The position numbers and the translations under genes are program-made. From positions 121,347-185,346 of the forward strand of contig CANMQH010000007.1 of NCBI GenBank assembly GCA_947499935.1: a DNA stretch of 64,000 nt, read 5' to 3'. This document shows positions 1 to 8,274 of this stretch, piece after piece. The first letter of the stretch is position 1; the number at the start of each line of letters is the position of its first letter. The stretch comes from an uncultured Algibacter sp. Lineage in GTDB: Bacteria > Bacteroidota > Bacteroidia > Flavobacteriales > Flavobacteriaceae. A model generated the notes under the pieces. That model was not told the DNA's origin and did no database searches. It saw nothing but the letters and a program-made list of their open reading frames with translations.

Positions 1-955
1 TAAAAGAGGTATTATCTGTTAATTGATACCCCGCATTAAAGAATAGGTTATTAGACTTAAACTGAGAATTTGGACGAAACCCATCACCTTGTTTATGATT
101 AAAATAGGTGTAATAGCTAAACTTATCTTTTGTACCGCTTAAACTTGTAAAGTTTGTATATAACCCAAAACTACCAAAAGTATTTCTAGTTATGAGTTCT
201 ACAGCTTTATTTGGGTTAGGCGCTTTGGTTTTAAAGTTAATTAACCCTCCAAATTGAGTGCCATATTGCAAAGACGCTGCACCACGAATAACTTGAATTT
301 CTTGTAAACCTTCGGCTGCTGGTGTATAATAACTTTCTGGGTAGCCTAAAACATCGGCACTAATATCATAACCGTTTTGTCTGGTATTAAAATTAGCCGT
401 TCGGTTTGGGTCTAGTCCCCTACCACCAATATTTAACTGTAAACCAGCATCATCATTTTGGTATATATTAAGCCCAGCTACTTGGCTGTAAATTTGACGC
501 GCATTATTAGATGCTAAGTTTGCTAAAGATTGTTCTACTAAAACAACTTCTGTTTTTTTACCAGCATAAATAGCGGTGCCTTCTACATCTTTTAAACGCT
601 TAAGTTCAAATATCCGTTGTTTTCTAGCAGTAATTTCTACTTCTGAAAGGTTTTGTGTTAAATCGTTTAAAACAATATTTAATACTTTACTATTTTCGGT
701 TTGAACACGGACTTCTTTTACATCATATTCATAAGAAAAAAACACTAAAGTTAATTCTTTTTTAGATGTTTTAAATTGAAAATAACCTTTAGTATTCGTT
801 GTTGTTATTAACCCTGAAGTTTTATCATAAATAGCAACATCGGCTATAGGATTGTTATTTTTTTGAAAAGTTACTGTACCAGAAATATTGTTTTGGGCAA
901 ATACTGAAACACAAAATATAAGTGCTATTATAATCTTAAAGTCCTTTAATGTCAT
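1..955 (-). CDS. TonB-dependent receptor, N-terminal part (runs off the window)
   Basis: My translation from the ATG at 955 gives a signal peptide ending near FCVSVFAQ, a carboxypeptidase-regulatory-like beta domain (about residues 22-100), then a TonB plug domain with motifs such as GLNIYQNDDAGLQLNIGGRG and EIQVIRGAASLQYGTQFGG. The reading frame is open to base 1, so most of the barrel is missing. Such receptors import iron chelates, vitamins or glycans through the outer membrane using TonB energy. It overlaps the end of the HTTM gene by 20 bases (936-955), so the two are probably translated from one message. Location after imelysin and DUF4856 lipoproteins suggests an iron-type substrate, but the sequence does not show the substrate. 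Confidence 0.9.
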   Translation of the reverse strand, partial: MTLKDFKIIIALIFCVSVFAQNNISGTVTFQKNNNPIADVAIYDKTSGLITTTNTKGYFQFKTSKKELTLVFFSYEYDVKEVRVQTENSKVLNIVLNDLTQNLSEVEITARKQRIFELKRLKDVEGTAIYAGKKTEVVLVEQSLANLASNNARQIYSQVAGLNIYQNDDAGLQLNIGGRGLDPNRTANFNTRQNGYDISADVLGYPESYYTPAAEGLQEIQVIRGAASLQYGTQFGGLINFKTKAPNPNKAVELITRNTFGSFGLYTNFTSLSGTKDKFSYYTYFNHKQGDGFRPNSQFKSNNLFFNAGYQLTDNTSF

Positions 956-2297
956 CCTTAAATGGTAAAATCCAATTTTTAGGTTTAAATGATTCTTTTT
1001 CGGTATACAAATTTACGCTTTTATCTATAAATGGCTGGCTTAATCTGCCATTTAATGCCACATAACTTTCTACAAATACTTGTACATTTTTATGGCCTTG
1101 ATTTGTAAAGTGTTCCCCTAAATAATGTGCATATTCTAGAATAAAATCCGGCTGAGACCCCATCTGTTTTTCTTGAAATGGTGTTAAAAAATCTTTGTTA
1201 TCTACGTAAAAAAACACGCCCGTTTCTTTATCCACGATTTTAAATGTACTAATGCCCATTTTTTCCATAAGCATAACACGCCATGAAAAACGATAACCTT
1301 CTTCTGTCCAAAATAACTCATTAGGATATAATAAATACCTGAATGGAATAAGTAGTTGTAAACTTAAAAATACACCAACAATAATTAGAATCGGTTTTCT
1401 GTATTTCAATTTATATGGTTGTGTTTTTAAGCTAACAAACTCTTTTTTTAATTTGAATAGATACTTAAGAATGTTAATGATTTTTACATGAATATTAGCA
1501 TCAAAAAATATAAGTGCCGAAACAATCATGATAAAAGGAAACATGCCTATAGGAAACAAAATTCTTGTAAACACATGGAAAATCACAACAAAAATAAAAG
1601 CAACCCAGCGTGTTTTTTTATACAATAATAAAAACGGAATACTTAAATCGTACAAAGCACCACTCCAACTCATGGCATAATGAAACCAATTTTGTTGTAA
1701 TAAATGTTCGCCTATAAATGGTAAATCATATTTTGATGGTAACCAAATTTTTAAAGGCTGCGCTTTAAGCAACCAATCGCTATTTAATTTAGCTAAACCT
1801 GCGTAAAAGTAAACAATACTTAAAAGGAGTTTTATACTATCTGTTGTCCATTTTGGAATGTGTTCGTAGCGTTTTCTTTTAATAATATTATCGACTGAAA
1901 AATAGGCGTTGGCTGGCAAAAACAACATTAAAAAACTTAATATACTTATAAAATAGTAATGGTTCAAATATGTAGTTTTATCCATTAACTCTATATAGGT
2001 AAAGCTTAAAAAGAAGCTTATAATCGCTATTCTATATTTTAAGCCTAGTGCTACAAAGCATGCCGATAATCCGCAGATAAAAAATAATATATAAGTATAG
2101 TTACCAAGAGGTTTTATAAACTCAAAGCCATAATAAGAAAAATGAAATTTTGGTTGAATGTAAAGCGTGTCTATCCAACCATGATACCAAAATCTAATGA
2201 TACTAAGACACATCATAACACCAAACCCAATTCTAAACACAGCAAGTGGAGCCGCATGGGTTGTTTTATTTAGATATGTATTTATATTAAGTTTCAT
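936..2297 (-). CDS. HTTM domain membrane protein (vitamin K gamma-carboxylase-like)
   Basis: A 453-residue integral membrane protein with many hydrophobic segments in its first 320 residues (for example 23-40, 67-90, 92-112 and 240-265), followed by a soluble tail. The layout and N-terminal wording (AAPLAVFRIGFGVMM) match the HTTM family, named after bacterial relatives of vitamin K-dependent gamma-carboxylase. The biochemical role of bacterial HTTM proteins in such loci is not settled. The start ATG lies only 5 bases after the T-tract of an intrinsic terminator, and the 3' end overlaps the TonB receptor by 20 bases. Both facts tie its expression to neighbours: read-through from imelysin, coupling to the receptor. 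Function inferred from context: accessory membrane protein of an iron-uptake locus. Confidence 0.85.
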   Translation of the reverse strand: MKLNINTYLNKTTHAAPLAVFRIGFGVMMCLSIIRFWYHGWIDTLYIQPKFHFSYYGFEFIKPLGNYTYILFFICGLSACFVALGLKYRIAIISFFLSFTYIELMDKTTYLNHYYFISILSFLMLFLPANAYFSVDNIIKRKRYEHIPKWTTDSIKLLLSIVYFYAGLAKLNSDWLLKAQPLKIWLPSKYDLPFIGEHLLQQNWFHYAMSWSGALYDLSIPFLLLYKKTRWVAFIFVVIFHVFTRILFPIGMFPFIMIVSALIFFDANIHVKIINILKYLFKLKKEFVSLKTQPYKLKYRKPILIIVGVFLSLQLLIPFRYLLYPNELFWTEEGYRFSWRVMLMEKMGISTFKIVDKETGVFFYVDNKDFLTPFQEKQMGSQPDFILEYAHYLGEHFTNQGHKNVQVFVESYVALNGRLSQPFIDKSVNLYTEKESFKPKNWILPFKDDIKGL

Positions 2298-2302
2298 GGT
2301 AT

Positions 2303-2338
2303 AAAAAAAGGTTGTCGTATTTATTTAGACAACCTTTT
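2303..2338 (-). terminator. intrinsic terminator after the imelysin gene, abutting the HTTM start
   Basis: An inverted repeat (ggttgtc at 2310-2316 paired with gacaacc at 2328-2334, extended by A/T pairs) is followed on the minus strand by a run of seven Ts at 2309-2303. The T-run ends 5 bases before the HTTM ATG, so the hairpin could also act as an attenuator. Confidence 0.8.
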
Positions 2339-2358
2339 CTATTTATGTTATAAATTTA

Positions 2359-3486
2359 TTAATCACCATCGGCATCAACAAAATCAAGTCTAATATCAAA
2401 GGCATTAACCATATCTACTTTTAATGTTACTACAGCTAATTGTAATGCATCAAAAGCTTCAGTCATTTTTGTATTATCCGTATTAACTTGACTAAAAAAG
2501 CTGTCATCTAAAACTTCTATTTTTTGTCGTGCATCATCAAATCTAGAATTAAGTAAAGTAACAATATCATTTCTGTCTAAAAATGCTAAATACGTCCTAA
2601 AACTTTCGCCTGTAGAAGTTCCATTATATTGTTTTCCATTAAACATATCTTGAACAGCATTTAGAGCTTCTAATGTTAATGCTTTTGAAACATCGTCTTT
2701 ATATAATGCTTCTACTTTATCTGCTAAAGGCGCATTAGAAAAATTACCAGCAGGTATCCCTATTTTATTAGCTCTAAGCCCTTTTTCATAATAGAAAATA
2801 TAGTCATTCACGATTTTATTAAGAGAACTTGTTACCGTATTACCCGTTGCACTTACAAAAGTATCACGGTAGTTATTTTTCCAATCATTAGCGAAACTAT
2901 TATTTAGTGCATTCATTTGTGCTACCACATCGGTTAAATAGCTAATATACCCTTCTTTATTCGTATTAGAAATAAACTTATCTATAGCACTCGTATCACT
3001 ATTGGCAATGCCATGTATTAAGAAATCCAATGCAGGAAACCCTTGAGCATCATGAAAATTACTTGAATCTAAATCATAATTTTTACTAGCCGCTCCATTT
3101 TGGACATCTTCAATAGTTAACGGATAAATATTAAAAAAGCTAACAAAACCTTTATCGCCACCACGTTCTTCAGCTTTTCCAATATTAAACATTTCTACAT
3201 ATTGCCATGTTTTGTATGCCTCTAACCAAGCATCGCTTAATAGATCTAGGTTTGTTTGATTTATATCATTAATAAAGTTTCCTCTAGCAATATCTACAGC
3301 AGACAGTTTGGTTTGCAAATCCTCAAAAGCAGGAATAATAATGTTATCTGCCATATTGACTAGCAAAGCACCTCTATCAAAATTATCGCCACTATCACTT
3401 GGGCTATCGTCTGATGATGAGCTACATGCTACCATAATTAGCATGGTAATTAATACTGCTAAAAAATTCTTTTTTCCTGTAATCAT
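2359..3486 (-). CDS. imelysin family lipoprotein
   Basis: A 375-residue lipoprotein: hydrophobic leader with lipobox IMVAC (Cys at about 21) and then a serine/aspartate stretch typical of surface-exposed or outer-membrane Bacteroidota lipoproteins. The rest is all-helical in appearance and fits the imelysin family (IrpA, insulin-cleaving-protease-like), including the segment HDAQGFPALDFLIHG near residues 142-156, which stands where the family GxHxxE-type motif lies. Imelysin-like proteins are tied to iron uptake; proteolysis is not proven for most. It sits between the DUF4856 lipoprotein and the HTTM gene, with terminators on both sides, so its level is set separately within the locus. Confidence 0.88.
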   Translation of the reverse strand: MITGKKNFLAVLITMLIMVACSSSSDDSPSDSGDNFDRGALLVNMADNIIIPAFEDLQTKLSAVDIARGNFINDINQTNLDLLSDAWLEAYKTWQYVEMFNIGKAEERGGDKGFVSFFNIYPLTIEDVQNGAASKNYDLDSSNFHDAQGFPALDFLIHGIANSDTSAIDKFISNTNKEGYISYLTDVVAQMNALNNSFANDWKNNYRDTFVSATGNTVTSSLNKIVNDYIFYYEKGLRANKIGIPAGNFSNAPLADKVEALYKDDVSKALTLEALNAVQDMFNGKQYNGTSTGESFRTYLAFLDRNDIVTLLNSRFDDARQKIEVLDDSFFSQVNTDNTKMTEAFDALQLAVVTLKVDMVNAFDIRLDFVDADGD

Positions 3487-3516
3487 AATGCTATAAATAA
3501 ATATTTTGCAAATTTA

Positions 3517-3560
3517 TAAAAAGTAGTAGCTGTACTATAGGCACAACAACTACTTTTTTA
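3517..3560 (-). terminator. intrinsic terminator after the DUF4856 gene
   Basis: The arm aaaaagtagt near 3519-3528 is complementary to actacttttt near 3548-3557, with A/T tracts on both sides, so it can work on either strand. It lies between the DUF4856 stop and the imelysin start. Confidence 0.7.
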
Positions 3561-3579
3561 TAATAAACAGCAGTTTTTT

Positions 3580-4785
3580 TTAACTTCCTGCTTGTGCTGT
3601 TGTAAAATTAAATTTAGCAGAAATTGTATTAGACATGGTATCTAACTGTTCTGCTGTAATGTCCCAAAATCCATTGCCTGCAGTTAATGTTGCTATAAAG
3701 GCATCAACTTCTGTTTTGGTAAAATATGGTTCGGTTGTATTTGGCTGTCTTGTAAACTGTAAACTATAAATAAAACCGAAACCTTCTGATAAATCATGAA
3801 ATGCAGACCCATTATCTGAACCTAAATTCTTTTTACCTTGTTGTAAATAGTATACAGCTCTCACACCTATAATTTCTGATATTTTTTCTCTTAAAATTTC
3901 AGCTTGTTCGTCTCTAACCGTATAGTTTTTTTCTACAATAGCAGCTCTACCTTTTTTAAAGGCTTCATAAATATCTTCTGCTATACCAGCAAAATCTGCA
4001 TCTCCCTCTACTCTAAAAAGGTATTTACTTAAAAAGCTATCTGCATTTGTTACAGGCTCAGCAGGATTTGCTTCATTACCATATAAATAGCCATAAGCTT
4101 CATCCCATTTGTGTTCCATAGTTGTGTAAGCCTTACCATCGACTACGATACCAGCATCATTATCTGCTCTGTTAGCACCAGCATCTAAAACTGCGGGGCT
4201 TAAGTAATTATTTAAAATTTGATCAGCCATTAAAGCACCAATTAAAGCTTTATTAACAGCTTGATTGTACTCTAATCCTTTAGCATTAACATAACGTGTA
4301 GAACCACCGCCACCTTCTTGTATTTTTCCTGCATTTCCTGCTGTAGCATCATTATCCCATGCTATAAATACTTCTGATGCTTGAGATGCAATCCATGTGT
4401 CAAAATCAGCTTTAATAGCATTGGCTGCTGTTGTATTGGCTTTAAAATAATCTTCAGATGCAGCAGTTTTACTTCTTATACTTTTATCTGAAGCATTTAA
4501 ATTAGCATCACTAAAATCTGCTTCACCTTCTACATGTGCGAACATACCATCAAGTATCGGTTCTGTTTGCGTATTATCTTTTAATGCAGAAATTAACTCT
4601 TCAGACATTTGAATTCTTGTTGTTTGCCCACCAAAACTCACTGTAGAATTTCCTTCTCTGGTGAATTCATAAGTAGCTGGTACTACAACATTATTTCCTA
4701 TACCATCAGTATTGTTATCATCATCACTTGAGCATGATGTTAATATACTTCCTATTACAAATAAACTTAAAGCAATTTTTTTCAT
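3580..4785 (-). CDS. DUF4856 domain lipoprotein
   Basis: A 401-residue lipoprotein with lipobox ILTSC (Cys 18) followed by SSDDDNN. The mature part, beginning VVVPATYEFTREGNSTVSFGGQT, matches what I know of DUF4856 proteins, which occur beside imelysin genes in Bacteroidota. Biochemical function is unknown to me. The start is supported by the signal peptide and by a good flavobacterial promoter 50 to 80 bases upstream. It appears to be the first gene of the locus DUF4856, imelysin, HTTM, TonB receptor. Like imelysin it is probably displayed on the outer membrane and may bind the substrate of the receptor (inference). Confidence 0.85.
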   Translation of the reverse strand: MKKIALSLFVIGSILTSCSSDDDNNTDGIGNNVVVPATYEFTREGNSTVSFGGQTTRIQMSEELISALKDNTQTEPILDGMFAHVEGEADFSDANLNASDKSIRSKTAASEDYFKANTTAANAIKADFDTWIASQASEVFIAWDNDATAGNAGKIQEGGGGSTRYVNAKGLEYNQAVNKALIGALMADQILNNYLSPAVLDAGANRADNDAGIVVDGKAYTTMEHKWDEAYGYLYGNEANPAEPVTNADSFLSKYLFRVEGDADFAGIAEDIYEAFKKGRAAIVEKNYTVRDEQAEILREKISEIIGVRAVYYLQQGKKNLGSDNGSAFHDLSEGFGFIYSLQFTRQPNTTEPYFTKTEVDAFIATLTAGNGFWDITAEQLDTMSNTISAKFNFTTAQAGS

Positions 4786-4834
4786 TTTCTGTTTTTATTT
4801 AGACTTGATATAAATAATATTTGAATTCAAGATG

Positions 4835-4865
4835 CAAATATAAAACACAAAATTAGTTTCTCAAA
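4835..4865 (-). promoter_or_regulatory. predicted promoter of the DUF4856/imelysin/TonB locus
   Basis: On the minus strand TTTG (4865-4862) is followed after 19 bases by TATATTTG (4842-4835), matching the Bacteroidota consensus TTTG / TAnnTTTG. The rest of 4786-4995 is AT-rich without other clear signals; I could not identify a Fur box by eye. Confidence 0.6.
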
Positions 4866-4995
4866 GTTTATTTAGATTAAATTTAAATAGAGTCGCTTTT
4901 TATGATTTAATAAACTAATAATCAATATTTTAAATTTAAAAATTTAACATTTATATATTAAACTATGTCGTTATTTTAAATGAAGATAATATAAC

Positions 4996-5859
4996 TTAAT
5001 GGAAATTATTAAAAATTTTAGAAGCCTCGTTATGAGCACTCTCAAAGCTAAGAGCATTTAAAACATTTGATTTTTGAGATGTAAAATAAGACAATAGTTT
5101 TTCGGTAGGCATATTACCTATAAGCTCATCTGTAGCCATTGGGCAACCACCATAACCTTGAATGGCTCCATCAAAACGATTACAACCTGCTTGGTGTGCT
5201 GCATTTACTTTTTCATACCAAGTAGATGCTGTGGTATGCAAATGTGCACCAAATTCTATATTGGTATATTGAGGTATTAAATTTGAAAATAAGTAATCAA
5301 TACTTTCAGGATTTGAGGTTCCTACGGTGTCACTTAATGATAAAATACGAACACCCATATTAGCCAGTTTTTCGGTCCACTCTCCTACAATATCTACATT
5401 CCAAGGGTCACCATATGGGTTACCAAAGCCCATAGATATATATACGACAACTTCTTTATTGGTTTTATAACCTATATCTAATATTTCTGAAAGCGTTTTA
5501 ATAGACTCCGCAATAGTTTTATGTGTATTACGCATCTGAAAATTTTCTGAAATAGAAAACGGATAACCTAAATAATCAATATTGTTATGCACAGAGGCTT
5601 CTTTTGCCCCTCTAATATTTGCTATTATGGCTAATAATTTACTAGTTGTAGTGCTTAAATCTAATTGAGATAAAACATCTGCAGTATCTGCCATTTGCGG
5701 AATCGCTTTTGGAGATACAAAACTTCCAAAATCTATAGTATCAAAGCCCACACGCAGTAACGATTGTATGTATTGCACTTTTTGCTCTGTGGGTATAAAT
5801 TGCTTTATGCCTTGCATAGCATCTCGAGGGCATTCAATAATTTTAATTTCTTTTGGCAT
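4996..5859 (-). CDS. mvaB: hydroxymethylglutaryl-CoA lyase-like protein
   Basis: A 287-residue TIM-barrel protein of the HMGL-like family, which splits 3-hydroxy-3-methylglutaryl-CoA into acetoacetate and acetyl-CoA in leucine breakdown. Visible hallmarks: IECPRDAMQG near residues 8-17 (the acidic metal ligand and Arg of the family PRD motif), the metal-binding HxH in GAHLHTTAS near 205-213, and the glycine-rich loop GGCPMA near 238-243 with the catalytic cysteine. Length fits the family. It stands alone between convergent or divergent unrelated genes; the acyl-CoA carboxylase beta subunit that would precede it in leucine catabolism is about 39 kb away (44393). Related aldolases (homocitrate synthase-like) are less likely because of the GGCP loop. 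Confidence 0.88.
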   Translation of the reverse strand: MPKEIKIIECPRDAMQGIKQFIPTEQKVQYIQSLLRVGFDTIDFGSFVSPKAIPQMADTADVLSQLDLSTTTSKLLAIIANIRGAKEASVHNNIDYLGYPFSISENFQMRNTHKTIAESIKTLSEILDIGYKTNKEVVVYISMGFGNPYGDPWNVDIVGEWTEKLANMGVRILSLSDTVGTSNPESIDYLFSNLIPQYTNIEFGAHLHTTASTWYEKVNAAHQAGCNRFDGAIQGYGGCPMATDELIGNMPTEKLLSYFTSQKSNVLNALSFESAHNEASKIFNNFH

Positions 5860-5995
5860 TTGTGTTCAAAAAATGGAATGATAAAAATAGTATTATTTTT
5901 TTTAAAACTTCATCTAATAAAACTTATTATTGTTATAGTCCATGCGTTCCATTTAATCGTATATTCAACTATAGTTTTACTAAAGAAAAAAAAAC

Positions 5996-6931
5996 ATGAA
6001 AAAAATTACGCTTACTTTATCATTATTATATTTAGCAAGTTGCTTTTCTGCAATTTTAGCACAAAGTACTGCTACATATACCATTACATTTACTAATTTC
6101 TGGAATGAAACAGATCATACCCAAGGCGGTACATCATTTCCTAATTTAGCCTCTGCACACTGGTCTGATGTTGTTGGGGTAAACCATAATGATAATATTA
6201 CTTTTTTTGAAATGGGTGGCATATCTACGCTTGGAGTAGAAGATATAGCGGAATTTGGAGATAAAGATTTGTTTATGAACAATGACGTACAATTAGCAAT
6301 AGATGCTGATAATGCTGAACAGTTTATTAATCTTGGTGATTTATTTATTGGTAGTGAAAACTCAATAACACTAAATAATATAGAAATTAAACAGGAATTT
6401 CCTTTACTATCCATGTTGTCTATGATAGCGCCAAGTCCAGATTGGATGATGGCCATTAATAGTCTAAATCTTAGAGAAGGCGATAGTTGGAAACCATCTA
6501 TAGTCATGGATTTATTTCCATATGATGCTGGTACCGAAAATGGTTCTACATATAGTCTGTCTAATCCAGCAACCTCTCCAAGAGGTAATATAACGAGTTT
6601 AATGGGTGTAGCGCCTTTTAATAACGAAAAAGTAGCTCAAATTACTATAACACTCGAATCTGTTTTGAGTAATAATGATGTCACTAAAATTGAAGATATC
6701 TCCATTTTTCCAAATCCAACGCATGGAGAAATCAATATTTCTAATGTTAAAGATATAAATCTTAAAGCTATAGAAGTTTATGATTTTTTAGGACGATTAG
6801 TTAAAAATATTCCTGTAAAATCTAATTCTAATAAAATAAAAGCGGATTTAAGTAGCTTAAATAAAGGTGGTTACTTGTTAAACCTAAAATCTGATAATGG
6901 TAACAAAACTCAAAAACTAATTATCAATTAA
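5996..6931 (+). CDS. secreted spondin-domain protein with T9SS type A sorting signal
   Basis: A 311-residue protein with a signal peptide (cleavage near AILAQ, residue 22), a spondin_N-like domain (about 25-215, with YTITFTNFWNETDHTQGG and HWSDVV) and a C-terminal T9SS type A domain (about 238-311: ISIFPNPTHGEINI ... VYDFLGRLV ... LSSLNKGGYLL). The last module directs export through the type IX secretion system and anchoring at the cell surface. Spondin_N is best known from animal matrix proteins and may bind a ligand; its bacterial role is unknown. It is a single-gene unit transcribed away from the HMG-CoA lyase gene, and it ends at a strong bidirectional hairpin. Confidence 0.87.
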   Translation: MKKITLTLSLLYLASCFSAILAQSTATYTITFTNFWNETDHTQGGTSFPNLASAHWSDVVGVNHNDNITFFEMGGISTLGVEDIAEFGDKDLFMNNDVQLAIDADNAEQFINLGDLFIGSENSITLNNIEIKQEFPLLSMLSMIAPSPDWMMAINSLNLREGDSWKPSIVMDLFPYDAGTENGSTYSLSNPATSPRGNITSLMGVAPFNNEKVAQITITLESVLSNNDVTKIEDISIFPNPTHGEINISNVKDINLKAIEVYDFLGRLVKNIPVKSNSNKIKADLSSLNKGGYLLNLKSDNGNKTQKLIIN

Positions 6932-6950
6932 TAAATATAGCTTGTTGCTC

Positions 6951-6985
6951 AGCACTTTTAAAATAAAGATTATTTTAAAAGTGCT
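6951..6985. terminator. bidirectional terminator between the spondin gene and pyrD
   Basis: A perfect 15-bp inverted repeat (6951-6965 and 6971-6985) with a 5-base loop lies between two convergent genes. T-rich sequence follows on the plus strand. Confidence 0.85.
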
Positions 6986-6998
6986 ATAGATATTATTA

Positions 6999-8036
6999 TT
7001 ATTTCTCTTTTAATAATATGGCCTTATTAATTTGTTTTATCAAGCTAGGGCCTTCATAAATAAAACCTGTATATATCTGTACTAAGTCGGCACCAGCTTC
7101 AATTTTTTCAAGTGCATCTTTTGCAGAATGTATGCCACCTACTCCAATAATTGGGAATGTACCTTGGCTTTTGCTGGAAAGATATTTAATTACGCTTGTG
7201 CTCTTTTCTTTAATAGGTTGACCACTAAGACCACCGTTTCCTATATTTTGTAATAATGCATCAGACGCTTTTAAATTGCTTCTGTCTGTAGATGTATTGC
7301 TTGCTATAACACCATCTAAATTAGTTTTAGCAACAAGCTCTACAATTTCATCTAACTGCGTATTATTTAAATCTGGCGCTATTTTTAATAAGATTGGTTT
7401 TTGCTTTTTAAAGGTATTATTAGCGCTTTGAACAGCTCCAATAAGCGCTTCTAAATAATCTTTATCATTTAACTTAGCATGGCTACCAACATTAGGGCAA
7501 CTAACGTTTAACACAAAATAATCTACATAAGGGTGTAATGCATTAAAGCATTCTAAATAATCTTGAGTATAATCTTCTGGCTTTGTATCTGTATTTTTAC
7601 CAATATTACCACCAATAATGAGTTTTCCTTTATTTTTTTTTAATTGCGCTATAGCTGCATTTAAGCCTTCATTATTAAAACCCATACGATTTATTATACC
7701 CTGGTCATCTTTAAGTCTAAATAACCGCTTTTTAGGATTACCCGCCTGTCCTTTTGGCGTTACTGTGCCAATTTCTATAAAACCAAAACCAAAATTAGCT
7801 AATTCATTGTACAGTACTGCGTTTTTATCAAAACCAGCAGCTAGTCCAACAGGATTTTTAAAAGTTAATCCAAATAAATTACGTTCTAACCTAACATCAT
7901 CAACTTTATACAAACTTCTGAAAACAGAAGTAAATCCAGGGATTTTAGAAGTGAATTTAATAAGAGAAAATGTGAAATAATGAATTTTTTCGGGGTCGAA
8001 TAAGAAGAAAAAAGGACGAAGTAATACTTTATACAT
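6999..8036 (-). CDS. pyrD: dihydroorotate dehydrogenase, class 2-like
   Basis: Fourth step of pyrimidine synthesis: oxidises dihydroorotate to orotate with FMN, passing electrons to quinone at the membrane. I start it at the ATG at 8036 (345 residues, [11 protein letters not shown]); an in-frame TTG at 8081 is part of the predicted -33 promoter box instead. The N-terminal amphipathic helices ([19 protein letters not shown]) are typical of the membrane-bound class 2 enzymes, as are [12 protein letters not shown] and [21 protein letters not shown]. The catalytic-base segment reads NVSCPN, with Cys where E. coli and human class 2 enzymes carry Ser. Single-gene unit, leader predicted to be only about 8 bases. 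Confidence 0.93.
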   Translation of the reverse strand: MYKVLLRPFFFLFDPEKIHYFTFSLIKFTSKIPGFTSVFRSLYKVDDVRLERNLFGLTFKNPVGLAAGFDKNAVLYNELANFGFGFIEIGTVTPKGQAGNPKKRLFRLKDDQGIINRMGFNNEGLNAAIAQLKKNKGKLIIGGNIGKNTDTKPEDYTQDYLECFNALHPYVDYFVLNVSCPNVGSHAKLNDKDYLEALIGAVQSANNTFKKQKPILLKIAPDLNNTQLDEIVELVAKTNLDGVIASNTSTDRSNLKASDALLQNIGNGGLSGQPIKEKSTSVIKYLSSKSQGTFPIIGVGGIHSAKDALEKIEAGADLVQIYTGFIYEGPSLIKQINKAILLKEK

Positions 8037-8050
8037 CTGCAAAATTTGTA

Positions 8051-8081
8051 CAAAAATAGGTTTAAATAAAAAGTCAGACAA
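8051..8081 (-). promoter_or_regulatory. predicted pyrD promoter
   Basis: Minus strand TTG (8081-8079), 20 bases, TATTTTTG (8058-8051): a full match to TTG / TAnnTTTG. Transcription would begin about 7 bases further on, almost at the ATG at 8036. Confidence 0.65.
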
Positions 8082-8125
8082 TAATAGAAGCTAAAAAATG
8101 ATTATACTTTTTCTTAGAGTAGATG

Positions 8126-8210
8126 TTAAACTAAAATCCTGCTAAAAAAGCGGGATTAGTTCAACTTACAATATTCTGTACGTCTTGCTTAACTTTTCAA
8201 CATTGAGTTT
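8126..8210 (-). repeat. 85-bp dispersed intergenic repeat, copy A
   Basis: The reverse complement of 8126-8210 aligns over its whole length with 16601-16682, with scattered substitutions and two 2-base gaps. A core of about 29 bases (aagttgaactaatcccgc, then tttttta) is identical. It contains an imperfect 8-bp hairpin around a T-rich loop. In both places it lies just 3' of a gene and in the same orientation relative to that gene. No ORF. Confidence 0.85.
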
Positions 8211-8220
8211 CACTAATAAA

Positions 8221-8252
8221 AATTGGGTAACTTAATAAAAAGTTACCCAATT
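8221..8252 (-). terminator. terminator after the acyltransferase gene
   Basis: Perfect 12-bp inverted repeat (8221-8232 and 8241-8252) with an 8-base loop just beyond the stop codon at 8275; T-rich on the minus-strand side of the loop and beyond. Confidence 0.75.
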
Positions 8253-8274
8253 GAATATGTTTTAAATATGAATA

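Noticed and set aside
5764..6096. 110-residue plus-strand frame across the HMG-CoA lyase start and spondin start
   Set aside because: Overlaps two well supported genes in other frames; Phe/Ile-rich composition is that of AT-rich noncoding sequence.
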